Source: Atlantibacter sp. RC6 (lineage in GTDB: Bacteria; Pseudomonadota; Gammaproteobacteria; Enterobacterales; Enterobacteriaceae). Taken from it: a DNA stretch of 64,000 bases. The position numbers and the translations under genes are program-made. The notes under the pieces were generated by a model. The model did no database searches. It saw nothing but the letters and a program-made list of their open reading frames with translations, and was not told the DNA's origin. Below, piece after piece: positions 1-9,137 of the stretch (positions are counted from its first letter, which is position 1; every line of letters starts with the position of its first letter). The stretch lies in the NCBI RefSeq assembly GCF_014193285.1, contig NZ_JACHZE010000007.1:62001-126000 (forward strand), read 5' to 3'.

Positions 1-199
1 CCCAACCTTCACCGGACAGCGCCACATGCTTAATGCCCAGCCCGTCAATTTTACGGGCGGCGCGCTGGATAATCCCCAGGTCGTCTTTATCGTTCAGGTG
101 CAGGGTAATGCCGTCGTTATTGATGCTATATGTCGCTTTTTCTCCCCAGCGGGCGTCGGCAGGCTGGGTTGAGAGCGTGATTTTCATGGCGTCAGTCAT
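1..199 (-). CDS. pepB: Aminopeptidase B PepB, N-terminal part (cut by window edge)
   Basis: The first 66 codons of a peptidase B gene read leftwards off the window. The start is [18 protein letters not shown] and continues with a segment ending in KHVALSGEG, which matches the N-terminal non-catalytic domain of the leucyl aminopeptidase family M17 enzyme PepB. The metal-binding catalytic half lies outside the window. An AAAAGGGA ribosome site precedes the ATG. In enteric bacteria pepB lies just downstream of iscX, as here, though an ERIC element separates them. Identification rests on remembered K-12 sequence and on synteny. Confidence 0.9.
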   Translation of the reverse strand, partial: MTDAMKITLSTQPADARWGEKATYSINNDGITLHLNDKDDLGIIQRAARKIDGLGIKHVALSGEGW

Positions 200-274
200 T
201 CTGTTGTCCCTTTTGTTATCGCTCTTAGACATAAAAGGGCCGCCCGAGGGCAGCCCGTTAAATCCATCCGCTAA

Positions 275-381
275 ATGATTCGCTCTCCAGCAAGGCGGCA
301 AGCGCGCAAATCCCCAGGAGCATAGCAAACTATGTGACTGGGGTGCGCAAGCGCTGCCAACACAGCGGGGGAGCGAATCAT
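275..381. repeat. ERIC (IRU) repeat element
   Basis: A 107 bp imperfect palindrome fills the iscX-pepB gap. Its outer arms are perfect: ATGATTCGCTC at 275-285 against GAGCGAATCAT at 371-381. Its core carries the ERIC hallmarks: AATCCCCAGGAGC, then a short AT-rich loop, then GTGACTGGGGTGCGC. Full-length ERIC elements are about 127 bp, so this is a slightly short copy. ERICs are non-autonomous and usually lie in transcribed intergenic DNA, where they fold into RNA hairpins. Here the element would sit in any iscX-pepB read-through transcript. Confidence 0.88.
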
Positions 382-389
382 GACGCGGA

Positions 390-590
390 TTATTCAGCTT
401 CGTCAAGCCACACTAACAAGATTGCCTCAAGGATCTTCTCATTAGAGGCAGCCGGATCGTCATCAAACTCTTCCAGCTCGCAGATCCACTGATGCATATC
501 GGTGAAGCGCACGGTTTTCGGATCGAGATCCGGGCGGCTGTCGTACAGCGCCTCGCCGATTTCACGGCTGTCGGTCCATTTCAGGCCCAT
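390..590 (-). CDS. iscX: IscX, small acidic Fe-S assembly regulator
   Basis: A 66-residue acidic protein starting [20 protein letters not shown] and ending VWLDEAE, the full usual length of IscX (YfhJ). IscX is a winged-helix-like acidic protein that binds IscS and iron and tunes the rate of cluster assembly. It is the last gene of the isc operon, 12 bp after fdx, as in other enterics. Its many Asp and Glu residues form the surface that competes with ferredoxin and frataxin for IscS. Confidence 0.95.
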   Translation of the reverse strand: MGLKWTDSREIGEALYDSRPDLDPKTVRFTDMHQWICELEEFDDDPAASNEKILEAILLVWLDEAE

Positions 591-602
591 ACTCTACCCC
601 TG

Positions 603-938
603 TTAATGCTCGCGCGCATGGTTAATGGTGTAACGCGGAATTTCAACCACCAGGTCTTCATCGGTGACGCGCGCCTGGCAGCCTAAACGGCTTTCCGGCT
701 CCAGACCCCAGGCTTTATCCAGCATGTCGTCTTCGTCTTCGGTGCTTTCCGGCAGTGAATCAAAACCTTCACGCACGATGCAGTGGCAGGTGGTGCAGGC
801 ACAGGATTTTTCGCAGGCGTGTTCAATTTCGATGCCGGCGCGCAGCGCCACGTCGAGAATGGTGTCACCGCTATTCGCTTCCAGAACTGCGCCATCCGGA
901 CAAAGATCCTGATGAGGCAGAAAAACAATCTTAGGCAT
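603..938 (-). CDS. fdx: [2Fe-2S] ferredoxin of the isc system
   Basis: A 111-residue adrenodoxin-type ferredoxin. The cluster-binding pattern HACEKSCACTTCHC is at residues 40-53, with C42, C48 and C51 as ligands, and the fourth ligand is in SRLGCQA near residue 87. It supplies electrons for cluster assembly on IscU. It starts one base after the hscA stop and is followed closely by iscX, so it is co-transcribed and probably translationally coupled. Length and gene order match the K-12 protein. Confidence 0.96.
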   Translation of the reverse strand: MPKIVFLPHQDLCPDGAVLEANSGDTILDVALRAGIEIEHACEKSCACTTCHCIVREGFDSLPESTEDEDDMLDKAWGLEPESRLGCQARVTDEDLVVEIPRYTINHAREH

Positions 939-939
939 A

Positions 940-2790
940 TTAAACCTCGTCGACGGAGTGGCCTTTCAGCGCCTGGCGCACAGAGGCGTCCATACGGCGA
1001 GCGGCAAACTCCTGGGTCTGTTTATCTACGTTTTTAATTGCGTTTTCAATGGCATCAACGTCATCGCCTTGCGCTGCCTGCGCCAGAACGGCTGCGGCCT
1101 CATCGATAACCTGACGCTCTGCGGCGCTGAGCAGCGCGGCATCGGTCGCCAGCGCGCCCGTGAGGCTTTCCAGCACCCGGGCGGCTTCCACTTTTTGTTC
1201 CGCCAGCATGCGCGCTTTGACGTCCTGCTCAGCGAAACTCATTGAATCTTTAATCATGGTGGCGATTTCATCGTCGGTCAGCCCGTAGGAGGGTTTGACC
1301 TGAATCGACGCTTCCACGCCGGTGGATTTTTCCATCGCAGAGACGCTCAGCAGGCCGTCGGCATCCACCTGGAAGGTAACGCGGATATGCGCGCCGCCCG
1401 CCGGCATCGCCGGGATGCCGCGCAGCGCAAAGCGCGCCAGCGAACGGCAATCCTGCACCAGCTCGCGCTCGCCCTGCATCACGTGGATAGACATGGCGGT
1501 TTGCCCGTCTTTAAAGGTGGTGAACTCCTGGGCGCGGGCCACCGGAATGGTGGTATTGCGCGGGATGACTTTCTCTACCAGGCCGCCCATGGTTTCTAAA
1601 CCCAGCGACAGGGGGATCACGTCCAGCAGCAGCATTTCGCTGTCCGGCTTGTTGCCCACCAGGATATCGGCCTGCACCGCGGCGCCAATTGCCACCACTT
1701 TGTCCGGGTCGATGGAGGTCAGCGGCGTGCGGCCAAAGAATTCGCCCACGCGTTCACGTACCAGCGGAACGCGGGTGGAACCGCCGACCATCACCACGTC
1801 CAGCACGTCGCTCGCGTCAACGCCCGCGTCTTTCAGGGCGCGGCGACAGGCCAGCAGCGTGCGTTTCACCAGCGGCGCGATCAGTTCATCGAACTGGGCG
1901 CGGGTCACGTTGCCCTGCCAGCCGCCGACGTTGACGGCCACGCTGTCGGCATCGCTCAGGGCGATTTTAGCGGCGATAGCGGCGTCCAGCAGTTCGCGTT
2001 GCAGACGATTGTCGCTGCGATCGCTGAAGCCCGCCTGCTCGCGCAGCCAGTCGGCTAACAGGTGGTCGAAGTCGTCGCCGCCCAGCGCGGAGTCGCCGCC
2101 GGTGGAGAGCACTTCAAACACGCCGCGGCTCAGGCGCAGCACGGAAATATCAAAGGTGCCGCCGCCAAGATCGTAGACCGCGATCACCCCTTCCTGACCG
2201 GAATCGAGGCCGTAGGCAATCGCCGCCGCGGTCGGTTCGTTGAGCAGACGCAGAACGTGCAGGCCCGCCAGACGCGCGGCGTCTTTGGTGCCCTGACGCT
2301 GGGCATCGTCAAAATAAGCGGGAACGGTGATCACCACGCCGTCCAGATCGCCCGCCAGCGCTTCACTGGCGCGTGCGGCCAGCGCTTTCAGGATATCGGC
2401 GGAGACGCGGATCGGGTTCAACAGGCCAGCCGGGGTGTCAATCTGCGGCAGGCCGTTGGCGCTCGGCTGCAAATTGTACGGAAGATGGGGATAACGCGCC
2501 TGGATATCGGCAAGAGAGCGGCCCATCAGGCGTTTTACCGAGCTGATGGTATTCACCGGATCGGCCGCCGCCATGGCACGGGCTTCGAAGCCAATAGTCT
2601 GGCCCGACGCCTGATAGTTCACCACGGACGGCAGCAGGTGACGCCCTTCGTGGTCCGGCAGGGTTTCCGCCTGCCCGCTGCGCACCGTGGCGACCAGGGA
2701 ATTGGTGGTGCCTAAGTCGATGCCTGCCGCCAGTCTGCGCTGATGCGGCGCGGCGCTCAGCCCAGGCTCGCTAATTTGTAATAAGGCCAT
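940..2790 (-). CDS. hscA: HscA, Hsp70-type chaperone for Fe-S assembly
   Basis: A 616-residue Hsp70-family ATPase. The N-terminal nucleotide-binding domain shows [16 protein letters not shown] near residues 21-36, [15 protein letters not shown] near 204, and [15 protein letters not shown] near 330. The substrate-binding domain follows, with a helical lid at the C-terminus. HscA binds the LPPVK loop of IscU and, with HscB, drives cluster transfer to acceptors. The gene lies between hscB (15 bp gap) and fdx in the isc operon. Confidence 0.96.
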   Translation of the reverse strand: MALLQISEPGLSAAPHQRRLAAGIDLGTTNSLVATVRSGQAETLPDHEGRHLLPSVVNYQASGQTIGFEARAMAAADPVNTISSVKRLMGRSLADIQARYPHLPYNLQPSANGLPQIDTPAGLLNPIRVSADILKALAARASEALAGDLDGVVITVPAYFDDAQRQGTKDAARLAGLHVLRLLNEPTAAAIAYGLDSGQEGVIAVYDLGGGTFDISVLRLSRGVFEVLSTGGDSALGGDDFDHLLADWLREQAGFSDRSDNRLQRELLDAAIAAKIALSDADSVAVNVGGWQGNVTRAQFDELIAPLVKRTLLACRRALKDAGVDASDVLDVVMVGGSTRVPLVRERVGEFFGRTPLTSIDPDKVVAIGAAVQADILVGNKPDSEMLLLDVIPLSLGLETMGGLVEKVIPRNTTIPVARAQEFTTFKDGQTAMSIHVMQGERELVQDCRSLARFALRGIPAMPAGGAHIRVTFQVDADGLLSVSAMEKSTGVEASIQVKPSYGLTDDEIATMIKDSMSFAEQDVKARMLAEQKVEAARVLESLTGALATDAALLSAAERQVIDEAAAVLAQAAQGDDVDAIENAIKNVDKQTQEFAARRMDASVRQALKGHSVDEV

Positions 2791-2805
2791 GTTTAGCTTC
2801 CAGAA

Positions 2806-3321
2806 TTAAAAACCAAGCAGCTTTTCTTCGAGTTGTTCTGTCTGGTGCTGCAATTTATCAAGAAAACGGAGTTTGCGAACGGTATCCGCCGCCTTTTCCC
2901 ACGCCTGGCTGTCCAGCTCCTCCACCATTTGCTGATGGCGCGAACGGTACAGCGCCTGAATGCGCGTGGTAAAACCCGCCAGGCGGCTTTCATCGCCCGC
3001 GCGTTCAATCTCGTCGAGCTCTTCACGCAGCTCCAGCTGTTCCATCAAAAACGCGGTATCGCGCACCGTATGCTGTTCGTTGGCCAGATCGAAACCGTGC
3101 AGGGAAAGCATGTATTCCGCGCGGTTTAACGGATGGCGCAACGTTTGCCAGGCCTGATTGATGGTCGCGGATTGCTGGAGCGCGGCCAGTTGGTCGGCCT
3201 GAGGGTGGCTGGCGAATTTATCGGGATGGAACTGGCGTTGCAGATCCTGGTAGCGCGCTGACAGAGAAGCCATGTCAATCGCGTAGCCAACCGGCAAACC
3301 AAAGAGGGTGAAGTAATCCAT
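2806..3321 (-). CDS. hscB: HscB, J-domain co-chaperone
   Basis: A 171-residue protein starting [20 protein letters not shown]. The J domain has its HPD motif in [10 protein letters not shown] near residues 28-37, and a three-helix C-terminal domain binds IscU. HscB stimulates HscA ATPase and delivers IscU. An in-frame start 14 codons upstream exists, but the chosen ATG gives the family length and N-terminus. It is separated from iscA by 144 bp that hold a strong hairpin. Confidence 0.95.
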   Translation of the reverse strand: MDYFTLFGLPVGYAIDMASLSARYQDLQRQFHPDKFASHPQADQLAALQQSATINQAWQTLRHPLNRAEYMLSLHGFDLANEQHTVRDTAFLMEQLELREELDEIERAGDESRLAGFTTRIQALYRSRHQQMVEELDSQAWEKAADTVRKLRFLDKLQHQTEQLEEKLLGF

Positions 3322-3426
3322 AACGTTCTCAGGGTAATACCCACATGCGCAATAACGCGACAACCCGGTTCCATTGACTGCCCCGGCGCGCGTTATTGAG
3401 AAAGCGGGTATGGCATGGTTTTCTAC

Positions 3427-3453
3427 CCTTCCGCGCCGGCTGGGCGCGGAAGG
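3427..3453 (-). other. Strong hairpin between iscA and hscB
   Basis: A perfect 11 bp GC-rich stem (CCTTCCGCGCC at 3427-3437 pairing with GGCGCGGAAGG at 3443-3453) with a 5-base loop lies in the longest gap inside the isc operon. On the minus strand it is followed by GTAGAAAACC, not a U-run, so it is a weak terminator at best. It could act as an RNA stability or partial attenuation element separating iscRSUA from hscBA-fdx-iscX output. That role is inference. Confidence 0.6.
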
Positions 3454-3465
3454 TCATTGCGGGAA

Positions 3466-3789
3466 CTACACGTTGAAGCTTTCGCCGCAGCCACACTCGT
3501 CTTTGACGTTCGGGTTGGTGAATTTAAACCCTTCGTTGAGGCCTTCTTTGACGAAATCTAACTGCGTACCATCTAAGAATTGCAGGCTCTTGCCGTCGAT
3601 CACCACTTTCACGCCTTTGTCTTCGAACACGGTGTCTTCTGCCTGGGGTTCATCGACGAATTCCAGCACATACGCCATGCCGGAGCAGCCGGATGTCCGG
3701 ACGCCGAGACGCAGGCCAAACCCTTTACCCCGGTTGGTCAGAAAAGTATTCACGCGCGCAGCAGCGCTTTCGCTAAGGGTAATCGACAT
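3466..3789 (-). CDS. iscA: IscA, A-type Fe-S carrier
   Basis: A 107-residue A-type carrier starting [16 protein letters not shown]. The three invariant ligands are visible: C35 in [10 protein letters not shown], and C99 and C101 in the C-terminal ECGCGESF motif. It binds iron or a [4Fe-4S] cluster received from IscU and passes it to apo-proteins. It lies 24 bp downstream of iscU and is the last gene before the intra-operon hairpin. Confidence 0.97.
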   Translation of the reverse strand: MSITLSESAAARVNTFLTNRGKGFGLRLGVRTSGCSGMAYVLEFVDEPQAEDTVFEDKGVKVVIDGKSLQFLDGTQLDFVKEGLNEGFKFTNPNVKDECGCGESFNV

Positions 3790-3813
3790 ACAACAACCTC
3801 AATTCATCAATGA

Positions 3814-4200
3814 TTATTTAGCTTCACGTTTGCTTTTGTAATCCGCAATGGCCGCTTTGATCGCGTCTTCTGCAAGGATTGAGCAGTGAATTTTAACCGG
3901 CGGCAGTTCCAGCTCCTCGGCGATATCGGTGTTCTTGATCGCCTGCGCTTCGTCCAGGCTCTTGCCTTTCACCCACTCGGTGATCAGGGAGCTGGACGCG
4001 ATGGCGGAACCGCAGCCGTAGGTTTTGAAACGCGCGTCTTCGATGATACCGTCATTGTTGACTTTAATCTGCAACTTCATTACGTCGCCACAGGCCGGCG
4101 CGCCAACCATGCCGCTGCCTACCGAGTCGTCGCTGTTGTCGAAGGAGCCGACGTTGCGCGGATTTTCGTAATGATCGATAACTTTTTCGCTGTATGCCAT
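3814..4200 (-). CDS. iscU: IscU, Fe-S cluster scaffold
   Basis: A 128-residue scaffold on which [2Fe-2S] and [4Fe-4S] clusters are built. Ligands C37 (PACGD, with D39), C63 (YGCGSA), H105 and C106 (IHCS) are all present, as is the HscA recognition loop LPPVK at residues 99-103. It lies 28 bp downstream of iscS, its sulfur donor, in the conserved isc order. Confidence 0.97.
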   Translation of the reverse strand: MAYSEKVIDHYENPRNVGSFDNSDDSVGSGMVGAPACGDVMKLQIKVNNDGIIEDARFKTYGCGSAIASSSLITEWVKGKSLDEAQAIKNTDIAEELELPPVKIHCSILAEDAIKAAIADYKSKREAK

Positions 4201-4228
4201 GTTGATGTTCTCCAGAAATCTTGTCGAA

Positions 4229-5443
4229 TTAGTGGTGCGCCCACTCGATGCTGTTCAGATCCACGCCCTGCTTAAACATTTCCCACAGCGGAGAAAGATC
4301 ACGCAGACGGCCAATAGATTTGCGAACCAGCTCGATGGTGTAGTCGATCTCTTCGACCGTGGTGAAACGTCCCAGAGAGAAACGGATCGAGCTGTGCGCC
4401 AGTTCGTCGTTCATCCCCAGCGCGCGCAGCACATAAGACGGTTCAAGGCTTGCAGAGGTACAGGCTGAACCGGACGACACCGCCAGATCCTTGAGCGCCA
4501 TAATCAGCGACTCGCCCTCAACATAGTTAAAGCTCACGTTCAGAATGGTCGGGACGCCCTGCTCCAGATCGCCATTCAGATACACTTCTTCGATATCTTT
4601 GATGCCGTTCCACAGACGCAGACGCAGGCCGCGCAGGCGTTCCATTTCGCTCGCCATCTCTTCTTTGGCGATACGGTAGGCTTCGCCCATACCGACAATC
4701 TGGTGAACCGGCAGAGTACCGGAACGCATGCCGCGCTCGTGACCGCCGCCGTGCATCTGCGCTTCGATACGGATACGCGGTTTACGACGCACGTACAGGC
4801 CGCCGATGCCTTTCGGACCGTAGATTTTATGGCCGGAGAAGGACATCAGGTCGACTTTCAGCTTGCTCAGGTCGATAGGCAGTTTGCCCACGCTCTGGGT
4901 GGCATCCACGTGGAAAATAATCCCACGCGCACGGCACAGTTCGCCGATGGTGTCGATATCCTGCACCACGCCGATTTCGTTGTTCACGTGCATGATGGAA
5001 ACCAGGATGGTGTCGTCACGCATCGCGGCTTCGAGTTCTTTCAGGTCGATAATGCCGTTGCTCTGCGGAGACAGATAAGTCACCTCGAAGCCTTCGCGTT
5101 CGAGCTGACGGCAGGTATCCAGCACCGCTTTGTGTTCGGTTTTGCAGGTGATGATGTGCTTGCCTTTTTTCTGATAAAAGTTGGCTGCACCTTTAATCGC
5201 CAGGTTATCGGATTCGGTCGCGCCGGAGGTGAAAACAATTTCACGCGGGTCCGCGCCCAGCAGGTCTGCAATGTGATTGCGGGCGACGTCTACCGCCTCT
5301 TCCGCCTGCCAGCCGAAACGGTGTGAACGGGAAGCGGGGTTACCGAAAATCCCATCCATAGTCATATGTTGCAGCATTTTCTCGGCGACGCGCGGGTCTA
5401 CCGGCGTAGTCGCAGAGTAGTCGAGGTAAATCGGTAATTTCAT
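4229..5443 (-). CDS. iscS: IscS, cysteine desulfurase
   Basis: A 404-residue class V aminotransferase-fold enzyme that takes sulfur from L-cysteine. The PLP lysine is K206 in [10 protein letters not shown], and the persulfide cysteine is C328 in [10 protein letters not shown] on the mobile loop. It feeds IscU and also tRNA thiolation partners such as TusA and ThiI. The family length and the N-terminus [16 protein letters not shown] are intact. It lies downstream of iscR and a structured leader. Confidence 0.97.
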   Translation of the reverse strand: MKLPIYLDYSATTPVDPRVAEKMLQHMTMDGIFGNPASRSHRFGWQAEEAVDVARNHIADLLGADPREIVFTSGATESDNLAIKGAANFYQKKGKHIITCKTEHKAVLDTCRQLEREGFEVTYLSPQSNGIIDLKELEAAMRDDTILVSIMHVNNEIGVVQDIDTIGELCRARGIIFHVDATQSVGKLPIDLSKLKVDLMSFSGHKIYGPKGIGGLYVRRKPRIRIEAQMHGGGHERGMRSGTLPVHQIVGMGEAYRIAKEEMASEMERLRGLRLRLWNGIKDIEEVYLNGDLEQGVPTILNVSFNYVEGESLIMALKDLAVSSGSACTSASLEPSYVLRALGMNDELAHSSIRFSLGRFTTVEEIDYTIELVRKSIGRLRDLSPLWEMFKQGVDLNSIEWAHH

Positions 5444-5476
5444 TGCTCTTAAGCTCCGTACATCTCAAATGCTCTG

Positions 5477-5543
5477 AATCAGGCAACCGGCGGGATGTAT
5501 GCCGAAGGCGGCAGGGTGAAAAACAATCCACCCTGGCCTGATT
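5477..5543 (-). promoter_or_regulatory. Structured iscR-iscS intercistronic RNA
   Basis: The 119 bp iscR-iscS gap holds a long nested fold: outer arms AATCAGGC (5477-5484) and GCCTGATT (5536-5543), and inner arms CAGGGTG (5512-5518) and CACCCTG (5529-5535). In E. coli the equivalent structure protects the iscR part of the mRNA after the sRNA RyhB triggers decay of iscSUA. Conservation of this fold suggests the same differential decay here. The fold is seen; the RyhB role is known from E. coli and inferred for this organism. Confidence 0.65.
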
Positions 5544-5562
5544 CCGATAAAACTTTTTCTAG

Positions 5563-6051
5563 TTATGCGCGCAGTTTTACGTTGATTGCGTCCTGTGCGC
5601 GGGCCGGGCGATGCGCTTCGGTATGTTGCCGGCCAGACACGTCGAGTACTTCCTGGTTGTTAACCAGTTCACCCAAAGTGATGTTGTTCAGAAAATCGGT
5701 CAGACGATCGCTCAGGTCGCGCCACAGTGCGTGTGTTAAGCACTTGTCGCCGCCCTGACAGCCGCCTTTGCCCTGACAACGGGTCGCGTCAACCGACTCG
5801 TCAACAGCACTGATCACTTCACCTACCGCGATGGCGCTGGGATCTTTACCTAACAGGTAGCCGCCGCCTGGACCACGCACGCTCGACACCAGCCCGTTTT
5901 TGCGCAGACGGGAGAAGAGTTGCTCCAGGTAGGAGAGTGAAATACCCTGTCGTTCTGAGATATCAGCCAACGGTACCGGACCCGCTTCGGAGTTAAGTGC
6001 AACGTCCAGCATTGCGGTCACGGCATAACGCCCTTTTGATGTCAGTCTCAT
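5563..6051 (-). CDS. iscR: IscR, Fe-S sensing Rrf2-family regulator
   Basis: A 162-residue Rrf2-family winged-helix regulator. The recognition region includes [20 protein letters not shown] and the wing [10 protein letters not shown]. The [2Fe-2S] ligands C92, C98, C104 and H107 are in [18 protein letters not shown]. Holo-IscR represses its own operon when clusters are plentiful; the apo form acts at type 2 sites. Two type 1-like operators lie directly upstream at 6136-6185, as expected for autoregulation. Confidence 0.97.
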   Translation of the reverse strand: MRLTSKGRYAVTAMLDVALNSEAGPVPLADISERQGISLSYLEQLFSRLRKNGLVSSVRGPGGGYLLGKDPSAIAVGEVISAVDESVDATRCQGKGGCQGGDKCLTHALWRDLSDRLTDFLNNITLGELVNNQEVLDVSGRQHTEAHRPARAQDAINVKLRA

Positions 6052-6135
6052 GTCTTACTTAACCTCAACGTCGCCCCTCGAAGCGGGGGTGTTTATTTTT
6101 AAAGTGGGGTGTTGCATAGCAGGCGCAAGTCTGAC

Positions 6136-6185
6136 ATTCCTGAGTAAATTGGTCAACTATTTAACCTAGTAATTTACTCAAGTAT
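6136..6185 (-). promoter_or_regulatory. Two tandem IscR type 1 operators at the isc promoter
   Basis: Read on the minus strand, two adjacent 25 bp sites match the type 1 consensus. One is at 6136-6160 (ATAGTTGACC, then AATTTACTCAGGAAT). The other is at 6161-6185 (ATACTTGAGT, then AAATTACTAGGTTAA). The E. coli isc promoter has the same pair, labelled A and B. The distal site overlaps the 3' end of trmJ. Confidence 0.8.
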
Positions 6186-6921
6186 TCGGGTCTTTTTTAT
6201 GTGTGCTGTCAATGGACGCCAGCATACCGCGCAGGATGTTAAGTTCCTGACTTTCCGGGCGTGCGCGGGTAAACAACCGGCGTAATTTGTTCATCACCTG
6301 ACCGGGATGGTTGGCGCGAATAAAGCCGGTGTTAAGCAATACCTGCTCCAGATGACCGTAAAAACGCTCTAAATCATCCACCAGCGGATACGGCGCGTCT
6401 GCGCTGTCAACCGCTGCGGTTTGCTGCTGTTCAGTTGCCAGCCAGGCCATCCGCACTTCATAGGCGATAACCTGCACCGCCATCGCCAGGTTCAGCGAGC
6501 TGTATTCCGGATTGGCGGCAATCGCCACGTGATAATGGCACTTTTGCAGTTCGTCATTGGTTAAGCCAACGCGCTCGCGGCCAAACACTAATGCCACCGG
6601 CGCGTGAGCCGCTTCTGAAATACTTTTCACGCCGCACTCGCGCGGGTCGAGCATCGGCCACGGCAATGTGCGCGAACGGGCGCTGGTGCCGACTACCAGG
6701 CTACAGCCGGATAACGCTTCATCGAGCGTATCAACGATAGTGGCGTTGCCGATCACATCGCTGGCCCCGGCTGCCAGGGCGATGGCCTGGGAATCGGGTT
6801 TCACCAGCGGATTAACCAGCCAGAGATTAGTAAGACCCATGGTCTTCATGGCGCGGGCAACTGAGCCCATATTGCCGGTGTGAGAGGTCTCCACCAGCAC
6901 GATACGAATGTTTTGCAGCAT
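6178..6921 (-). CDS. trmJ: TrmJ, tRNA Cm32/Um32 methyltransferase
   Basis: A 247-residue SPOUT-family methyltransferase that 2'-O-methylates position 32 of several tRNAs. The N-terminus [20 protein letters not shown] and later segments [16 protein letters not shown] and [14 protein letters not shown] are the SAM-binding trefoil-knot motifs. The chosen ATG gives the family length; an upstream in-frame start would add 35 residues without family support. It is divergent from suhB and its 3' end overlaps the distal IscR site. Confidence 0.94.
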   Translation of the reverse strand: MLQNIRIVLVETSHTGNMGSVARAMKTMGLTNLWLVNPLVKPDSQAIALAAGASDVIGNATIVDTLDEALSGCSLVVGTSARSRTLPWPMLDPRECGVKSISEAAHAPVALVFGRERVGLTNDELQKCHYHVAIAANPEYSSLNLAMAVQVIAYEVRMAWLATEQQQTAAVDSADAPYPLVDDLERFYGHLEQVLLNTGFIRANHPGQVMNKLRRLFTRARPESQELNILRGMLASIDSTHKKDPNT

Positions 6922-7043
6922 AGCGAACCGACACAAATTAATAATATGTCGGTATGCTATCATAAACCTGAGACATAATCCGATCTCCCTGCTATACTGC
7001 GCGCCGATTTCCCCGTTCTTTAACATCCAGTGAGAGATACCTG

Positions 7044-7847
7044 ATGCATCCGATGCTCAACATCGCCGTGCGTGCTGCGCGCAAGGCCGGAAACTTTATC
7101 GCCAAAAACTACGAAACGCCGGACGCCGTAGAAACCACCCAGAAAGGCAGCAACGATTTTGTGACCAACGTGGATAAAGGCGCAGAGCGCATTATCATCG
7201 ACACCATCCGCCAGTCTTACCCGCAACACACTATCATTACCGAAGAAAGCGGCGAACACGAAGGCACCGACCAGGATGTACAATGGGTTATCGATCCGCT
7301 GGATGGCACCACCAACTTTGTTAAACGCCTCCCCCATTTTTCCGTTTCCATCGCCGTGCGCGTGAAAGGCCGTACTGAAGTGGCGGTGGTTTACGATCCG
7401 ATGCGCAATGAACTGTTCACCGCCGTTCGCGGCCAGGGCGCACAGCTCAACGGGTATCGTCTGCGCGGCAGCAATGCACGCGATCTGGATGGCACTATTC
7501 TGGCGACGGGCTTCCCGTTCAAAGCCAAGCAGCACTCCGCTACCTTTATCAATATTGTGGGCAAACTGTTCACCCAATGCGCTGACTTCCGTCGCACCGG
7601 TTCCGCTGCGCTGGACCTGGCCTATGTGGCTGCGGGCCGCGTTGACGGTTTCTTCGAAATCAACCTGAAGCCATGGGACTTCGCTGGCGGCGAGCTGCTG
7701 GTGCGTGAAGCAGGCGGTCTGGTGTGTGATTTCACTGGCGGTCATAACTACATCATGACCGGCAACCTGGTAGCGGGTAACCCGCGCGTGGTGAAGGCGA
7801 TGCTGGCAACTATGCGTGAAGAACTGAGCGACGCCCTGAAGCGTTAA
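7044..7847 (+). CDS. suhB: SuhB, inositol-1-monophosphatase and rRNA transcription factor
   Basis: A 267-residue inositol monophosphatase-family protein. Metal-binding motifs are [10 protein letters not shown] near residues 83-92 and [17 protein letters not shown] near 210-226. In enterics SuhB also joins the Nus antitermination complex on rRNA operons and helps ribosome assembly. The promoter region shared with trmJ has a TATACT -10-like element near 6990. The gene is complete; E. coli has yfhR next, but here a fimbrial operon follows in the opposite direction. Confidence 0.96.
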   Translation: MHPMLNIAVRAARKAGNFIAKNYETPDAVETTQKGSNDFVTNVDKGAERIIIDTIRQSYPQHTIITEESGEHEGTDQDVQWVIDPLDGTTNFVKRLPHFSVSIAVRVKGRTEVAVVYDPMRNELFTAVRGQGAQLNGYRLRGSNARDLDGTILATGFPFKAKQHSATFINIVGKLFTQCADFRRTGSAALDLAYVAAGRVDGFFEINLKPWDFAGGELLVREAGGLVCDFTGGHNYIMTGNLVAGNPRVVKAMLATMREELSDALKR

Positions 7848-7856
7848 TCGGTCTGG

Positions 7857-7882
7857 CAAAAACGCCCATCGAATGATGGGCG
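7857..7882 (-). terminator. Terminator of the fimbrial operon
   Basis: Stem CGCCCATC (7863-7870) and GATGGGCG (7875-7882) with a GAAT loop. On the minus strand it is followed by a run of U from the A-tract at 7857-7862. It sits between the 3' ends of suhB and the last pilin gene and would stop the fimbrial transcript. Confidence 0.85.
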
Positions 7883-7888
7883 TGAAAA

Positions 7889-8428
7889 TTACAGACGTTC
7901 GATCTGAACCGTTGCCATGGCATTAATATTGCCCGGCACCGCTTCCTGACCAGACAGTTGCACCATCTGCAAACCAATAGTGGTATCGGTTTTAGATTCC
8001 AACTGGCCTGTGTTGATGGCAAAAGGTTTATTCGCGCCATCAAACACCCCGATAGCCACGCCTTTCGCTGCGGTCTCATCACTGAGAGCATTCGCCAGCG
8101 CGTAAGGATTGATGCTGTCAGCGTTGCCCAGCACCTTGTAAGCGATTTTCCCTTCATCGACCAGCGCCGTACAGCGCGGATCGCCATTATCCACCGAAAT
8201 ATGAATAACCGTCGGCGCTGTTGCGTCTTCACCCTGTTTAATCAGGGTATCGGTTTTTTCCAGCAACGAGATGGAGGTTTCGCTCAGTACCACGTGGCAC
8301 ATAAAGGTATCAGGTTTAATTTTTCCTGATATCACCAAATCGGCAGAGTTGTTTTCCGCCGCCGCTTGCCCAATTCCCGCCGCCATGATCAATGGCAGGA
8401 GAAGTAAGCGAAAATATGCTTTTTTCAT
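7889..8428 (-). CDS. Fimbrial pilin-like subunit (last gene of operon)
   Basis: A 179-residue secreted pilin-like protein. A signal peptide (MKKAYFRLLLLPLIMAAGIG, cut after AAA) precedes a pilin fold with two conserved cysteines (MCHVVL and PRCTALV). It ends in MATVQIERL, the beta-strand ending shared by its sisters. It carries the family block IAYKVLGNA, then LANALSDETAAKGVAIGVFD. It is the most divergent and most distal of the six subunits, which fits a minor, tip or terminator subunit. An AAGGAAAGGAA ribosome site is present. Confidence 0.82.
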   Translation of the reverse strand: MKKAYFRLLLLPLIMAAGIGQAAAENNSADLVISGKIKPDTFMCHVVLSETSISLLEKTDTLIKQGEDATAPTVIHISVDNGDPRCTALVDEGKIAYKVLGNADSINPYALANALSDETAAKGVAIGVFDGANKPFAINTGQLESKTDTTIGLQMVQLSGQEAVPGNINAMATVQIERL

Positions 8429-8481
8429 TTCCTTTCCTTAAAGTTTAATGAAAATACCCAAACCTGATGCAGCCAGGCGAA

Positions 8482-9072
8482 TCAGAGACGCTCGATTTGC
8501 ACCGTCAGGTTGGTTTTCACCGAGCCCAGCGAGACCGCGCCGTTTTTCAGCTGAACTAGCGAAAAGTTAAGCGGGAAAGAAGCTGGAAGGTTTGTCGGAT
8601 TTCCATTGCTGACCGCGGCAGCCGGGAATCTCCCGATAGTGACATTGGGCTTTATCGCCGTCCGGTTCATATCCCAAAGCTGGATACCGATGCCGGTCGC
8701 CGCAGATTCGCTGGTATCGGTATTTGCCAGTACGCTGCCTTCAATGTCATCCACCGCGCCGACAAACCTCAGGCCGATATTTTTATAGTCTTCATTGGCA
8801 TCGCAGTTGTCCCCGCCCAGTTGAATAAAAATATGCTCATCAGGCGTCATCGACGTGACCGCACTCCCCTGCATCGGCAAGGAGGTGATGGCGTGATGAA
8901 GATCGAGAACATATTTGCTCATTAGCACGGTGCAACCGCTTTTTGCGCTTTCAAGACGACCGTAAACCATAAAATTCTGGCCATCGTCCTGCGCAACATC
9001 TGCCGCATACGAAGACGCTGCGCTGGCCATTAGCGCGCATCCTGCTGCAACCATCAGTGCGATTTTTTTCAT
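8482..9072 (-). CDS. Fimbrial pilin-like subunit, long variant
   Basis: A 196-residue pilin-like protein with a signal peptide (MKKIALMVAAGCALMASAAS). It has conserved cysteines in SGCTVLMS and DNCDANED, the block LRFVGAVDDIEGSVLANTDT, and ends in LTVQIERL. It is about 17 residues longer than its paralogs because of an insert near residues 150-170. An upstream in-frame start at 9129 would add 19 residues but spoil the signal peptide, so the ATG at 9072 is preferred. The operon position suggests a minor subunit. Confidence 0.8.
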   Translation of the reverse strand: MKKIALMVAAGCALMASAASSYAADVAQDDGQNFMVYGRLESAKSGCTVLMSKYVLDLHHAITSLPMQGSAVTSMTPDEHIFIQLGGDNCDANEDYKNIGLRFVGAVDDIEGSVLANTDTSESAATGIGIQLWDMNRTAIKPNVTIGRFPAAAVSNGNPTNLPASFPLNFSLVQLKNGAVSLGSVKTNLTVQIERL

Positions 9073-9137
9073 AGTGATTCCATCAGAACGAAGAAAAAGT
9101 AACAGCGACAGCGCCTTACTTCTCTTCATGGTGAAAA

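Noticed and set aside
1322-2715. Long open frames antisense to hscA (for example 1322-2176 and 2062-2715 on the plus strand)
   Set aside because: They mirror the codon pattern of a highly conserved chaperone gene in a GC-rich region, have no ribosome sites, and resemble no protein family.
7020-7859. A 279-codon frame antisense to suhB
   Set aside because: It overlaps a conserved enzyme completely and has no recognisable domain or upstream signals.
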